Shown: piece after piece, positions 1-9,246 of the stretch
Numbering within the stretch: position 1 is the stretch's first letter
Layout: every line of letters starts with the position of its first letter
Source: Streptomyces albipurpureus
GTDB lineage: Bacteria > Actinomycetota > Actinomycetes > Streptomycetales > Streptomycetaceae
Reading direction: 5' to 3'
NCBI RefSeq assembly: GCF_023701525.1
Contig: NZ_JAMQAW010000036.1
Coordinates: forward strand, 225,501 to 289,500
Length of the DNA stretch: 64,000 bases
The notes under the pieces: generated by a model
The model's database searches: none
Told to the model about the DNA's origin: nothing
What the model saw: the letters and a program-made list of their open reading frames with translations, nothing else
Translations under genes and position numbers: made by a program

Positions 1-157
1 GACCGCGTCTCGCGGTCGGCCGGCTTCGATCCGTACCCCGGGGCGGAGACCGACCCCGGGCGAATCCGTACCCCCACCAGATGTGTGCACGAGACGAATC
101 CGTACGCCCAACGGATCCGTGCACCAGGTGGGGTGGTTACACCCGACGCGACGTGCG

Positions 158-1159
158 CTAGGTGGATTCGGTCGATCGCGGCGGGGTGCTCTCCCCACGC
201 CCCGGAGCAGCCCGGGTGGGGATCACCCGGGCGGTCGGGTAGTCGACCGCCAGAGCGCGGCGCAGGGCACCCACCACCTCCTCCGTGTCCATCGCCGAAC
301 ACACCCCGACCAACGCTCCGCCACCGCCGGCCCCACTCACCTTCAGTGGGAGTGCGGTGGTACGCGCGGCCCGGGTGCGCAGTTCCTCCAGCAGCGGGGT
401 GGACATCCGCTGGTGGTCGCGCATCGCCTCATGGGCCCGGTTCATCGCGGCACCGAGTGCCGCGAGGTCATGAGCCCCCAACGCCTCCCAGACGTCCTGG
501 GATGCCTGGTCCGCCTTGGCCATATAGGCGGCGAGGTCCCCGTCCTGGGCGGCGAGTTGGGCCCGCACGGTACGGATATGGCCACCCGTGTGCTTCACGG
601 TGCCGGAATCCACCACGATCACCGACCAGTCCGCGGGGAACTCGGCCCGCTCCCTGACCTCCGGAAGCCCGGTCGGACGGCCCTCAAGGAGCAGTGCCCC
701 ACCCTCCACCACGGCGATGTGGTCCATCCCCCCGCCGTTGAAGACCGCGAACTCGAACTCGTACGCCCACTGGGTCAGTACCCGGTCGGCTATTCGCTCA
801 GTCGGGCCGTGGGCATCGGTGAAGGCCCGAAAGAGCGCCACGATCAGCGCTGTCGATGAGGAGAGACCGCTGGCGGCGGGGGCGTCGCTCTGGGAGATGA
901 CGGTCGGCGGGCTCGCGGGGAGCCCGGGCAGCCGCTCCCGGAGGAACCCCCAGACCTCCTTCGGCCAGCCTCCCGTGGACGTTGGTGACGGGTTGGCGGA
1001 CCGTCCCGTCGGTGGTATCTCCACGCTGGTCAGCAGATCCAGCGCCACACTCACCGACCGGCCGCCCAGCCAGTCCAGATCCTCACCCGACAGACAGGCC
1101 CGGCACGGCACACCGGCCCGGACCCCATCAGTCGAACCGGGTATGTCCTGTTCCTTCAC
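158..1159 (-). CDS. GHMP-family sugar kinase
   Basis: 333 aa cytoplasmic kinase of the GHMP superfamily, predicted to phosphorylate a sugar or sugar phosphate with ATP. Visible motifs are an N-terminal substrate-binding element (GEDLDWLGG, about residues 25-33), the glycine/serine-rich ATP loop (SGLSSSTAL, about residue 97) and C-terminal motif 3 (KVSGAGGGGALVG, about residue 274). Length fits galactokinase, mevalonate kinase or heptose-kinase relatives, and I cannot choose the substrate. The ATG overlaps the stop of the upstream Nudix gene by 4 bp (ATGA), so the two are probably translationally coupled. With the neighbouring epimerase and glycosyltransferases it suggests activation of a sugar for glycan or glycoconjugate synthesis. 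The stop codon is TAG at the left side of the window. Confidence 0.85.
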   Translation of the reverse strand: MKEQDIPGSTDGVRAGVPCRACLSGEDLDWLGGRSVSVALDLLTSVEIPPTGRSANPSPTSTGGWPKEVWGFLRERLPGLPASPPTVISQSDAPAASGLSSSTALIVALFRAFTDAHGPTERIADRVLTQWAYEFEFAVFNGGGMDHIAVVEGGALLLEGRPTGLPEVRERAEFPADWSVIVVDSGTVKHTGGHIRTVRAQLAAQDGDLAAYMAKADQASQDVWEALGAHDLAALGAAMNRAHEAMRDHQRMSTPLLEELRTRAARTTALPLKVSGAGGGGALVGVCSAMDTEEVVGALRRALAVDYPTARVIPTRAAPGRGESTPPRSTEST

Positions 1160-1650
1160 CGAGCCTGGAACCTTCCTGTGGTGCGGAATGAGTCATACAT
1201 ACCGAGCACCACCGCCGTCGGCGGGTGGATCGGCGCGGGCACATCGGCGAGGTCCCGGAACTCCGCGCGCCGGACCTCGTCCCGGCCGGGGTTCAACGCC
1301 CCGGACCAGGTGCGGGTGACGAAACAGAGCGCGAAGCAGTGGGTGACGTCCCCGTTGGGATAGGTGAGCGTATGGATCTGGGGGTCGGAGAGCGAACCGA
1401 AGGCGACCAGGTCATCGCGGTCAACGCTCAGTCCGGTCTCCTCGGCCACCTCGCGTACGGCTGCGTCGGCGAAGTCGCCGCCCTCTTCACAGGCGCCCGC
1501 CGGGAGTTCCCACACCCCGGTGTCGGCGCGCTGCTGGAACAGCCCTTGTCCGGACTCGTTCAGCAGCAGCACCTGTGCGCCGGGCACAAGAAGGGTTCTG
1601 CTGCCGACCTTCTGGCGCAGTGACCAGATGTAGGAGCCGACGTAACTCAT
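1156..1650 (-). CDS. Nudix hydrolase domain protein
   Basis: 164 aa. The start chosen is the ATG before SYVGSYIWS, with GGAAGG upstream; the frame stays open further upstream but that part is low-complexity. The Nudix box is clear (GACEEGGDFADAAVRE followed by VAEETGL, about residues 66-88). It departs from the consensus G-x5-E-x7-RE-U-x-EE-x-G-U at the first glutamate, which is glycine here, while the catalytic RE..EE core is intact. Nudix enzymes hydrolyse nucleoside diphosphates linked to another moiety; in this setting an NDP-sugar or similar metabolite is plausible. Its stop overlaps the kinase start by 4 bp. Confidence 0.85.
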   Translation of the reverse strand: MSYVGSYIWSLRQKVGSRTLLVPGAQVLLLNESGQGLFQQRADTGVWELPAGACEEGGDFADAAVREVAEETGLSVDRDDLVAFGSLSDPQIHTLTYPNGDVTHCFALCFVTRTWSGALNPGRDEVRRAEFRDLADVPAPIHPPTAVVLGMYDSFRTTGRFQAR

Positions 1651-1917
1651 CCGCGCATCGCCTTCCGGACCGCGGCCGGGACTCCCGCCGTGCCTCCCAC
1701 CGGGTCCACCGGCTGCCTTCCCGGTGTACGGCTCGCCAGCGCGCTGCCTCCTCGTCAAGGGGTGGGATCGACCGCTGGGGCGGACTGCTCGGCTGACGGT
1801 GGTCTCGCTGTCGGTCCTGCTGGTTCGGGTGGTGGTGCCCTGGTGGGTCTGGTGCTCTGGGTCTGGTGCTCGGGGCGGCGAACGCGCCGCTGACCGCTGC
1901 CACCGGGCAGCAGGCTG

Positions 1918-3000
1918 TCACGCGACGGACTCGGAGAGCCAGCGCGGCACCGCGTACGGCGTGGCGGTCAGCCACCGCACATACCGGTTGACGCCTTCGC
2001 TCACCGGGATGCGCGCCTGCCAGCGCAGCAGTTCACGGGAGCGTTCGGTGCAGGCGTACCCGCCGAGCGGATCGCCGTCGGGGCGGGGGGTGACGACGCA
2101 CTCGGACCCGGGGAAGTGCGGGGCGATCAGTTCGGCGACATCGCGGACCGAGGTGGGGATGCCCGTGCCCACGTTCACGGTCTGGCCGGCCATCTGCTCC
2201 TCGATGAGGGCCAGGGCCGTGGCCTCGGCGATGTCATCGACATGGACGAGGTCGCGGACCTGGACTCCGCCGCCGTTGAGCCTCATGGGGAGACCGAGTC
2301 GGGCGTGCATGGCGAGCCAGGCCACCATCCAGGAGTGGCTACCCGGCTTGGGCACCTGCGGATCGCCGTAGACGGAGAAGTAGCGCACGATCGCGTACTC
2401 GGTCGCGCTCTCCCCGCCGAGGAGCAGACGGGTCTGGTGCTCCGCCCAGAGCTTGGAGTTGGCGTAGACGGAGAGCGGGAAGAGCGTCTGGTCCTCGCTG
2501 AACATCTGCGGCCCTTGGATACCGGGGTCTCCATCGCCGTAGACCGACGCCGACGAGACCAGCACCAGTCGGCGCACCCTGGAGGCCGCGGCCTCCTCCA
2601 GCACGATCTCGGTGCCCCGGACATTGGCCTGGAAGGCGATATCGGGCCGTCTGGTGCAGGCGGCGACATCCGCGTAGGCGGCGGCGTGCACCACATGGTC
2701 CGCCCCCCGGAAGAGTCTTCGGACCGCGGTGCGGTCGGTGATGTCACCGATGACGAGTTCGGCTCCGGTGCCGGCGGTACCGAACAACTCATGGGCGGAG
2801 TCGGGGTAGGCGTCCATCCTGTCCAGCACGGTGACATGGGCGCCCGCCCGGTGTAACAGGGCCGTCAGACGGCTGCCGACAAGGCCTCCGCCACCGGTCA
2901 CGACCACCCGCGCGTCGCGCAGCTTCTCCAGTCGGGACAGGGCGGGCTCGGCAGCCGCCGTAGCCTGACCGGCTCCGGCTCCGTTCACTCCTGCGGTCAT
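1918..3000 (-). CDS. NAD-dependent epimerase/dehydratase (extended SDR)
   Basis: 360 aa extended short-chain dehydrogenase/reductase. The N-terminal Rossmann motif is VVVTGGGGLVGSRL (about residues 33-46), and the active-site Tyr-Lys pair lies in SVYANSKLWAEH (about residues 178-189), with upstream serines in LVSSASVYGDG. The family (UDP-glucose 4-epimerase, GDP-mannose and dTDP-sugar enzymes) acts on nucleotide sugars in the cytoplasm; the exact substrate cannot be read. It is divergent from the glycosyltransferase starting at 3178. A gap of about 270 bp separates it from the Nudix gene, so it may or may not share that transcript. Confidence 0.88.
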   Translation of the reverse strand: MTAGVNGAGAGQATAAAEPALSRLEKLRDARVVVTGGGGLVGSRLTALLHRAGAHVTVLDRMDAYPDSAHELFGTAGTGAELVIGDITDRTAVRRLFRGADHVVHAAAYADVAACTRRPDIAFQANVRGTEIVLEEAAASRVRRLVLVSSASVYGDGDPGIQGPQMFSEDQTLFPLSVYANSKLWAEHQTRLLLGGESATEYAIVRYFSVYGDPQVPKPGSHSWMVAWLAMHARLGLPMRLNGGGVQVRDLVHVDDIAEATALALIEEQMAGQTVNVGTGIPTSVRDVAELIAPHFPGSECVVTPRPDGDPLGGYACTERSRELLRWQARIPVSEGVNRYVRWLTATPYAVPRWLSESVA

Positions 3001-3177
3001 GTACTGGCCTCCGGGGTCGACTATCGGACTAAGTGCGTGTGATCAGCATCAGTTCACCGGGCACGGCGTGCCAGAGTGCCTTTTCGGCACCCTTGCGGCC
3101 CGGAAACCCCGGCCGTACTGTCCGGATTCGGCAGCCACCGGGCCGCCATTGACGATGAGCGGACATCTGGAGGGCTT

Positions 3178-4977
3178 GTGACGTCACATCGGTTGAGCGG
3201 TGTGGTGATGACCCACCCCAAACGCCGTGAAGCCGCAGAGAAACTGGCCTTGACAGCACCTGAAGGGGCACTGCGGGTGGTGATGGATCCGGACCCCACC
3301 GGCACACCTTCCGTACTGCGTACGGCGTTAGCCGCGTGGTCCTCCATCGAAGAAGGGGCTACTCATCAGTTGGTGATCCAGGACGACATGATGTTGTCCG
3401 AAAACTTCTTCGAGCGTGTACGACTGGCGATCGAGGCGATGCCCGACGCGGCGCTGGCACTCTTCGCGCTCTGGGACTCGCGCAATGGGGCGGCGGTCCG
3501 CTTCGGGGCGATGACGGGTGCGCGCTGGGTCGGAGCGGTCAACGAGTACTTCCCCTGTGTGGCCATCGTGCTGCCCCGGAAGATCGCCGATGGGTTCGTC
3601 GACTACGGGCGGACCCGGTTGGGAGCCTGGCCCGATGACATCCTGATGTATCGCTACTTACGGGAGCACGGAGTCCCCCGCTATGTATCGGTGCCCAACC
3701 TCGCCGAACACGAGGACCGGGGAAGCATCTCGGGCAATGCGTTTCGGGGACCGCGGCGCTCGGTCTGCTTCGTCCCGTCGGACCCGATCGGCGATGAGAA
3801 CGTCCGGCTGACCGGATTGGGCCTGGTCCCCTTCTTCAAGAACGGTGTGGCCCAGTGCGCGGTGCGCATCTCCGCGCCCGGCCCAAGACGGTGGCTGCAC
3901 CTGGAGTGCGAGACCTATCTGGAGGGGCGCGGGGTGTCCGCCGCTCAACTGCGCGGGGCGGGGCGCACATCCTCGGACCCGGATGTACGGGGGACCTGGC
4001 TGACGGGGTTCACCCTGGGCCTCCACGGTCCGGAGCAACGGGCCGGCCTGACCCCGCAGGCACCCGGCCGACCCGATCCCGCGGTGCTCGCGGAGTCGCT
4101 CGCGACCATCGGACCCGGCGGCATCAGCCACACCTCGTCCGAGGAACGGATCGCCGAACGCCGCGATGAACTCGCCCGGGCCGCGGCCGACGGCCTCGAA
4201 GCGGGCCGGGAGACGGCGCGGGAACTCATCCGCGCCAAGTCCCGCAGCCGTCGCCGCACCACCTCGGCCGCCAAGGAGCGGCCGCCCGGTGTCGAGGGGG
4301 ACGGCCCGGCGGTGGTGGCCGTGGGGGTGGTGGGTTCGTCCACACCGGTGGGCGAGCACATCCTTCGGGGGCTGGCGGACCGTAGACACGCGGTGACGGC
4401 GGTGGGGCCCACCGAGGACCACACCCGCTTCGACGCCATCGTCGACCTCCGGGGCCTTCGTGACACCGAGGCGACCGCGACGATCCGGCTCAGCAGCGCA
4501 CCCGATGGCACCCCCCTCCTGCGCGCGGTCAGTTACACCCTGCGCGCGGGCGACCTCTACGGCCCCGGCTGCTCCCGGCACACCCCCATCGGCCGCATGG
4601 TGTGGAACGCGCTGCGCAGCCAGAGCGTGGTCATCGAAGGGTCACCGGATGATCCACTGCACCCGCTCTATGTGCACGATCTGGCCGATGCCCTCTCCGT
4701 GGTGCTGCGCACCCCGCCGACCGAGACCGTGCTGACGCTCGCGGGTCCCGCTTCCCGTACCGCCGCTGAAGTGGCTCAGGCGGTACATCGCGCCGTACGC
4801 CCGGTCCCGATCGAGCATGCCCCTGCTTCGTCGGCGATCGGTACGGCGGCCAAGAGCCGGGTGCTGGTGGACGGAGTACCTCTCTCCGGGTGGGGGCCGA
4901 AGACCGAACTACCCCGGGGGCTGCATGGTTTCGCTCAGTGGCTGGCGTATGAGGGGATCGCGCTGATGCCGGACTGA
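3178..4977 (+). CDS. Glycosyltransferase with C-terminal degenerate SDR domain
   Basis: 599 aa from the GTG at 3178, which follows GGAGGG; the spacing is short, and ATG 3208 is an alternative. The N-terminal half looks like a GT-A type glycosyltransferase (LVIQDDMMLSENFF gives the acidic DD, and NEYFPCVAIVLPR and WPDDILMYRYL follow). A charged helical linker spans about residues 330-375. Residues from about 382 resemble an extended SDR (VGVVGSSTPVGEHIL, DLYGPGCSRHTPIG, YVHDLADAL). The central segment carrying the Tyr-x3-Lys pair is missing and the glycine motif is unusual, so this half may be non-catalytic. It diverges from the epimerase gene, which suggests shared control. Substrate unknown. 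Confidence 0.75.
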   Translation: MTSHRLSGVVMTHPKRREAAEKLALTAPEGALRVVMDPDPTGTPSVLRTALAAWSSIEEGATHQLVIQDDMMLSENFFERVRLAIEAMPDAALALFALWDSRNGAAVRFGAMTGARWVGAVNEYFPCVAIVLPRKIADGFVDYGRTRLGAWPDDILMYRYLREHGVPRYVSVPNLAEHEDRGSISGNAFRGPRRSVCFVPSDPIGDENVRLTGLGLVPFFKNGVAQCAVRISAPGPRRWLHLECETYLEGRGVSAAQLRGAGRTSSDPDVRGTWLTGFTLGLHGPEQRAGLTPQAPGRPDPAVLAESLATIGPGGISHTSSEERIAERRDELARAAADGLEAGRETARELIRAKSRSRRRTTSAAKERPPGVEGDGPAVVAVGVVGSSTPVGEHILRGLADRRHAVTAVGPTEDHTRFDAIVDLRGLRDTEATATIRLSSAPDGTPLLRAVSYTLRAGDLYGPGCSRHTPIGRMVWNALRSQSVVIEGSPDDPLHPLYVHDLADALSVVLRTPPTETVLTLAGPASRTAAEVAQAVHRAVRPVPIEHAPASSAIGTAAKSRVLVDGVPLSGWGPKTELPRGLHGFAQWLAYEGIALMPD

Positions 4978-5196
4978 TGGACGGGGTCGGGTTCCCACCC
5001 CGAGCCGGTACGACACCCGGGGTATCGGGCGCTGCGATGCGCCCGGCACCCCGGGGCGGGGGGCCTTCGACGGCGTGGGCGACAAGGCACAGAGCACGGG
5101 TGCGGTGGCTGACTCGGCCGTCTCGACCGCATACCGGTCAGGCCGGTCAGGCGCAGTGATCAGCGAATCGGCGAGATCCAAGCCCAGGGGCCCTAG

Positions 5197-6072
5197 CTAG
5201 ATGACCGGGGGCCGGCCGAGGGTGGTCATGCGCCACACTGTGCGCCAGCGCATGGGCCGCCGGGGGCCGCAAGGCGTCCTGACCCCCTCGGCGAACCCGG
5301 CGAACCAGGAGCGCAGCCCGGACAGCGAACGGCTACGCAGGATCGTCAGGGCTGTCCAGACCCCCAGGTAGGTGGGAACCAGGACGGCGGGCAGATGGCG
5401 CTTGGCCAGCCACACCCGATTCCTGGCGATCATCCGATGGTAGAAGGCGTGGCGCGTCGGCGCGGTCCACGGGTGCTGGAGGACGAGCCGCGGTTCATAG
5501 AGCACCTGCCATCCGGCGTCCAAGGCCCGCCAGGCCAGGTCGGTCTCCTCATGGGCGTAGAAGAACTCATCCGGCCAGCCGCCGACCTGGTCCAGCATCT
5601 TCATGGACAGGCCATGACCGCCGCCGAGGAAGGTGGTCACATACCCGCCGCGCATCGGGTCCGACGCGCGCAGCCGGGGGACATGACGGCGCTGGGTGCG
5701 ATTGAGCTCGTCGGCGATGCGGAAGCTCACGATCCCCAGCTTGGGGTCCTGCTCGAACGCCGCCACCAGGCGGCTGAACACGTCCTGGCTGATGAGAAGT
5801 CCGTCATCGTCGAGGTCGACGACCACATCCACATCGCCGAACTCCCTCAGCCGAGCCAGCGCGACGTTCCGGCCGCCGGTGACCCCCGCGTTCTCGGCCA
5901 GTTCGACGACCGTGACCCCGTCGGGCAGCGGGGGCGCCGGGGCGCCGTTGGCGACTACCACGATCCGGGTGGCCAGCAGATCCTGGGCCGCGACGGAGTC
6001 CAGTAGCGCCGTCAGCTCCTCGGGCCTGTTTCCCATGGTCAAAATGGCGACACCCACGCGCGACTGACGCAC
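5197..6072 (-). CDS. Family 2 glycosyltransferase
   Basis: 291 aa. The start is a GTG (VRQSRVGVAILTMGNR) with GGAG seven bases upstream. It begins with the GT2 fold strand VGVAILTMGN, followed by NAGVTGGRNVALAR, the metal/nucleotide-binding acidic cluster DVVVDLDDDG (about residues 96-105) and the acceptor-side motif HEETDLAWRALDAGW. The ED/EETD elements are typical of rhamnosyl-type and related GT2 enzymes. The C-terminal part is basic and amphipathic, suggesting membrane association. It converges with the glycosyltransferase ending at 4977. A role in cell-surface glycan assembly is inferred from family and context. Confidence 0.88.
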   Translation of the reverse strand: MRQSRVGVAILTMGNRPEELTALLDSVAAQDLLATRIVVVANGAPAPPLPDGVTVVELAENAGVTGGRNVALARLREFGDVDVVVDLDDDGLLISQDVFSRLVAAFEQDPKLGIVSFRIADELNRTQRRHVPRLRASDPMRGGYVTTFLGGGHGLSMKMLDQVGGWPDEFFYAHEETDLAWRALDAGWQVLYEPRLVLQHPWTAPTRHAFYHRMIARNRVWLAKRHLPAVLVPTYLGVWTALTILRSRSLSGLRSWFAGFAEGVRTPCGPRRPMRWRTVWRMTTLGRPPVI

Positions 6073-6320
6073 AGTTGATCTCCGATCCTGATTGCTGGCC
6101 ACGATGCTAGCCGCTGTCACCGACCCCTCTGCGCCGCCCGTCCCGGGCCGCCGCGACCGCGTGAGTCCGGCCGCGCCGGCCTGGGAAGTCCACCCGCCGT
6201 CCGTATCTCCTGGCCCGTGTGCGCGAGCGAAAGCGATCACACCGGAACCGGGGCAGCTCCCCGGCGGTCGAGGGGCCTGGTGCGCCCATGCCCCTGCACC
6301 GCCGGGTACTCCCCCGCCAG

Positions 6321-6400
6321 CGACTCCGGGCTGGTCGGAGAGGCGCTGGGCCGCGCTGATCGCCTCCGGGCTAGTCGGAGAGGCGTTGAGCCGCGCTGAT
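6321..6400. repeat. 40 bp tandem duplication at the 3' end of the VWA gene
   Basis: Two adjacent 40 bp units (6321-6360 and 6361-6400) differ at four positions, and a partial third begins at 6401. The right-hand copies contain the last codons and TAG stop of the VWA lipoprotein gene. The left copy lies beyond the stop, and its equivalent codon is CAG, so without the TAG the frame would repeat the residues AISAAQRLSD. Confidence 0.9.
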
Positions 6401-8026
6401 CGACTCCGCGAGCTCCTCAACCGCTGGATCTTCCGTCTTCCGAGCCAACTCACGTGCTTGCGAGGCGAGTTCGCCCAGTCCTGGAGCACCCGGCAGCCAC
6501 CCACCGCGCAATGACTCGGCGAAGTAGGCCGCGACCGCGGTGATCTGGAAGCGGTTGGAAGCCCCCTGCCAGAGTGAGCCGTCCACCGCACTCGTCTCGA
6601 TCGAGCCGGACCTCTCGTGCGGAGCGCGGGTCTTCGGGTCGAGCCAGCGAACCGTCGCGGTGGCCAGGTGCCCGCTCGCGCCTGCCCGGAGCTTGACCGC
6701 GTAGAGCGCGGTCACCGTGTGACCTGGCCCCACCTCACCACCATCGACCCGATCGTCGCGGAAGTCCTCGTCCGCGACCGCCCGGTTCTCATATCCGATC
6801 AGCCGAAACCGCTGAACGTTCCTCTGGTCGAAGACGACCTGCGCCTTGGCGTCCCGGGCCCGCAGTTCCACATGGGAGGGGAGCTGCTCGCGGAAGACCT
6901 TCCGCGCCTCCTCGCCGGTGGAGACATAGGTGGTGTGTCCATCGCCCCTGTTGGTGAGTCGCTCCATCAGGGCGTCTCCGTACTGGCTGCCGACCCCGAC
7001 GCCGAAGAGGGTGATGCCGTGCTTGCTTCGGGCATCGGCGATACGGTCGAGGATCCGGTCGGCGTTGGTCTCCCCCGTATTGGCGAGGGCGTCCGAGAGG
7101 AGGACGACCCGGTTGGTGGCGCCGCGTCGCCACCCTTCCACCGCCTCGTCGTATCCGGTGCGGATACCCGCCTCCACATGGGTGGAGTCGGCTGGCCTCA
7201 GCTCATCGATCACCTCGTGGATTCGATCGCGTTTGCCGGCGAGCCGGGTCATGGGCAGTCGGGTCTCGGCCCGGCCGCTGAAGGTCACCACGGCAATCGA
7301 GTCATCGTCGCGCAGCTCGTCGGTGAGGACGCCCAGTGACTCCCTGACCAGGTCGAGTCGCCCCTCCCCTGCCATCGAACCGGAGATGTCGATGACGAAG
7401 GTGAGCGCGGCAGGCGGCCGTTCGGCCTTGCGGTCCGAGGCGCGGGTGGCGAGCCCGACCCGTACCAGGGACCAGTCGTCGGCGCTTGCCTCCTGACCAC
7501 CGACCTCTCCCCTGATCTCGCCTTCGGAAGCGCCCGGTCGCGCACCGTCGACGGTCACCGAGAATCCATCGCCCCTGGGCTGCGGATAGTCCTGCCGGAA
7601 GCTGTTGATGAACTCCTCCGGTCGAACGTTCGCTGGTTGGGGTCGGCCGCCGTTCTTCAGAGTGCGGCGGGCGTATCCGTAGGAAGCGGTGTCCACATCG
7701 AGTGCGAACGTCGAGAGGTAGTCGGGGGGCTGCTGGGACCTCTTGTACGTGTCGTCCCGCTGTATCCCCTCCGGGGCGCCTTCTGCGGCTGCCCCCGGTG
7801 CCGGCGCGCCGGGGGGCGCGACCGTGGGCTCCCGCTGGCTTGAGCCGGAGCCGCCGTCCCGCTTTTCGGAGGCGTCATAAGTCGAGTCACGGCTGCTCTC
7901 GCCCTCTCCGCTACAGGCGCTGACCAGCAGCACTCCGCCGGCCAACAGCGCTGCCATCGCCCCTCTACAGGCCCGTGCGCCCATGCCCGTCCTTACGCCG
8001 GAGCGCATCCCCGTGCCGAGCTTCAT
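6371..8026 (-). CDS. VWA-domain lipoprotein, YfbK-like
   Basis: 551 aa exported lipoprotein. The start is the ATG before KLGTGMRSG, preceded by GGGGAG. The signal peptide ends in lipobox LLVSAC (Cys about residue 38), followed by a Ser/Gly/Pro-rich linker. Next comes the N-terminal YfbK-type segment (TFALDVDTASYGYARR). The von Willebrand A domain has an intact MIDAS (FVIDISGSMAGEG, about residue 205; later T and D positions in SDALANTGET). The C-terminal part matches the DUF3520-type region. Proteins of this layout sit on the outer face of the membrane and bind divalent metal and partner proteins; the partner is not evident. Monocistronic by spacing. Confidence 0.87.
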   Translation of the reverse strand: MKLGTGMRSGVRTGMGARACRGAMAALLAGGVLLVSACSGEGESSRDSTYDASEKRDGGSGSSQREPTVAPPGAPAPGAAAEGAPEGIQRDDTYKRSQQPPDYLSTFALDVDTASYGYARRTLKNGGRPQPANVRPEEFINSFRQDYPQPRGDGFSVTVDGARPGASEGEIRGEVGGQEASADDWSLVRVGLATRASDRKAERPPAALTFVIDISGSMAGEGRLDLVRESLGVLTDELRDDDSIAVVTFSGRAETRLPMTRLAGKRDRIHEVIDELRPADSTHVEAGIRTGYDEAVEGWRRGATNRVVLLSDALANTGETNADRILDRIADARSKHGITLFGVGVGSQYGDALMERLTNRGDGHTTYVSTGEEARKVFREQLPSHVELRARDAKAQVVFDQRNVQRFRLIGYENRAVADEDFRDDRVDGGEVGPGHTVTALYAVKLRAGASGHLATATVRWLDPKTRAPHERSGSIETSAVDGSLWQGASNRFQITAVAAYFAESLRGGWLPGAPGLGELASQARELARKTEDPAVEELAESISAAQRLSD

Positions 8027-8388
8027 CCGAATCTCCCCTAGGTCGTCAGCACTTGTGGATCTGACGTACGGGTGGGCCGTTGGGACTCGGCAGGGGTGTT
8101 GCGGAACTGTCTCGATGAAGCAACGGACGGAAATGGCCATTCCGGTTGTATCGACGCCGCTGCCGGTCGGACGGTGACCAGGGGTGAAGTCCTCCCCGGG
8201 GCCGACCACTCGCCGCCTCAGCTCCCCTCCCGTACGAGGCAACGGGAGGGAAACCGTACGGACAGGGGCACGGGCGCCACCCGACGAGCCGCCTCCAACA
8301 GGGTTGTGGAGGCGGCTCGTCGGCGGTGGATCGTTGGGCTAGCCGCTGTCGTGGGGCGCAGAAGGTGTGCGCCGGGGGCGGCAGGGCC
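8027..8388. other. Intergenic region upstream of VWA gene
   Basis: About 360 bp. It holds the leader and promoter region of the VWA lipoprotein gene and the long hairpin described at 8281-8323. No open frame in it looks like a gene. Confidence 0.6.
8281..8323 (-). terminator. Hairpin terminator of the ABC/hydrolase operon
   Basis: Perfect 17 bp inverted repeat (8281-8297 and 8307-8323) with a 9 nt loop, about 65 bp downstream of the permease stop codon on the minus strand. There is no T-tract, as is common for actinobacterial terminators. Confidence 0.8.
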
Positions 8389-9246
8389 CTAGGACACGAT
8401 GTCCTTCCGTGAGAAGTTACGGAAGGCGAGTGCGAAGAGCACCAGGGCGTAGCTCACCGAAACAGCCGCGCCCTTCACCATCCCACTCCACTCCAACTGG
8501 GGTTGGAGTGCGTCTATCCAGGCGAACTGCCAGTGGGCGGGCAGCACTTCGCGCCAGGAACCGAGTGCGGTGACGGCATCCAGCACATTGCCGACGATGG
8601 TCAGCCCCACCGCTCCACCGACCGCGCCCAGTGGGGCGTCGGTCTTGGTGGAGAGCCAGAACGCGAGCCCCGCGGTGACCAGTTGGGAGACGAAGATGAA
8701 GCCCACCACGAGTGCCAGCCGGGGCAGGGTCTCCGCAGTGGCGAGAGAGCCCCCGGTGGGTAGCTTGAGCGGTCCCCATCCGTAGGCGATGGTGCCCGCC
8801 GCCAGGGCGATCACCGGCAGCATCACCATCGCTGCCGCGCTGAAGCCGAGCGCCACCGCCAGCTTGGACCAGAGCAGACGGGTACGCGGGACGGGAGCCG
8901 CCAGCAGGTAGCGCAGCGATGACCAGTTGGCCTCGGAGGCCACCGTGTCCCCGTGGAAGAGTGCGACCGGGACGACCAGGAGGAACCCCGCCGAGGCGAA
9001 GAGGCAGGTGGCGGCGAAGTTGGCACCCGATGCGGTGGCCGTGTCCATCAGGGTGATGCGGTCGTTCTCACCGCCGTCCGGTGAGCCGCCGATGGCGAAG
9101 GCGGCGATCAGGATCAGGGGTAGTGCGGCCAGTATCCCGGCCATCAGCATGGTCCGCCGACGCTTCAGTTGGCGTACCGCCTCCACCCGCAGCGGCAGGG
9201 TGTGCCGGGCTCGGTAGCCGGGAGCCGAATCGACCAGCGTGCTCAT
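8389..9246 (-). CDS. ABC-2 type transporter permease
   Basis: 285 aa integral membrane protein with about six hydrophobic segments (for example LMAGILAALPLILIAAFAIG, ASAGFLLVVPVALF, VVGFIFVSQLVTAGLAFWLS). The start ATG overlaps the stop of the fused hydrolase/ATPase gene by 4 bp (ATGA), and the two clearly form an operon. It is the membrane half of an exporter whose nucleotide-binding domain lies at the C terminus of the upstream fusion protein. Substrate unknown. The segment between helices one and two (GGSPDGGENDRITLMD) faces outside in the usual ABC-2 topology. Confidence 0.87.
   Translation of the reverse strand: MSTLVDSAPGYRARHTLPLRVEAVRQLKRRRTMLMAGILAALPLILIAAFAIGGSPDGGENDRITLMDTATASGANFAATCLFASAGFLLVVPVALFHGDTVASEANWSSLRYLLAAPVPRTRLLWSKLAVALGFSAAAMVMLPVIALAAGTIAYGWGPLKLPTGGSLATAETLPRLALVVGFIFVSQLVTAGLAFWLSTKTDAPLGAVGGAVGLTIVGNVLDAVTALGSWREVLPAHWQFAWIDALQPQLEWSGMVKGAAVSVSYALVLFALAFRNFSRKDIVS

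Noticed and set aside
1..157. Four scattered copies of ATCCGT(A/G)C near the left edge
   Set aside because: Irregular spacing and no symmetry; too little flanking sequence to judge whether they belong to a promoter of a gene outside the window.
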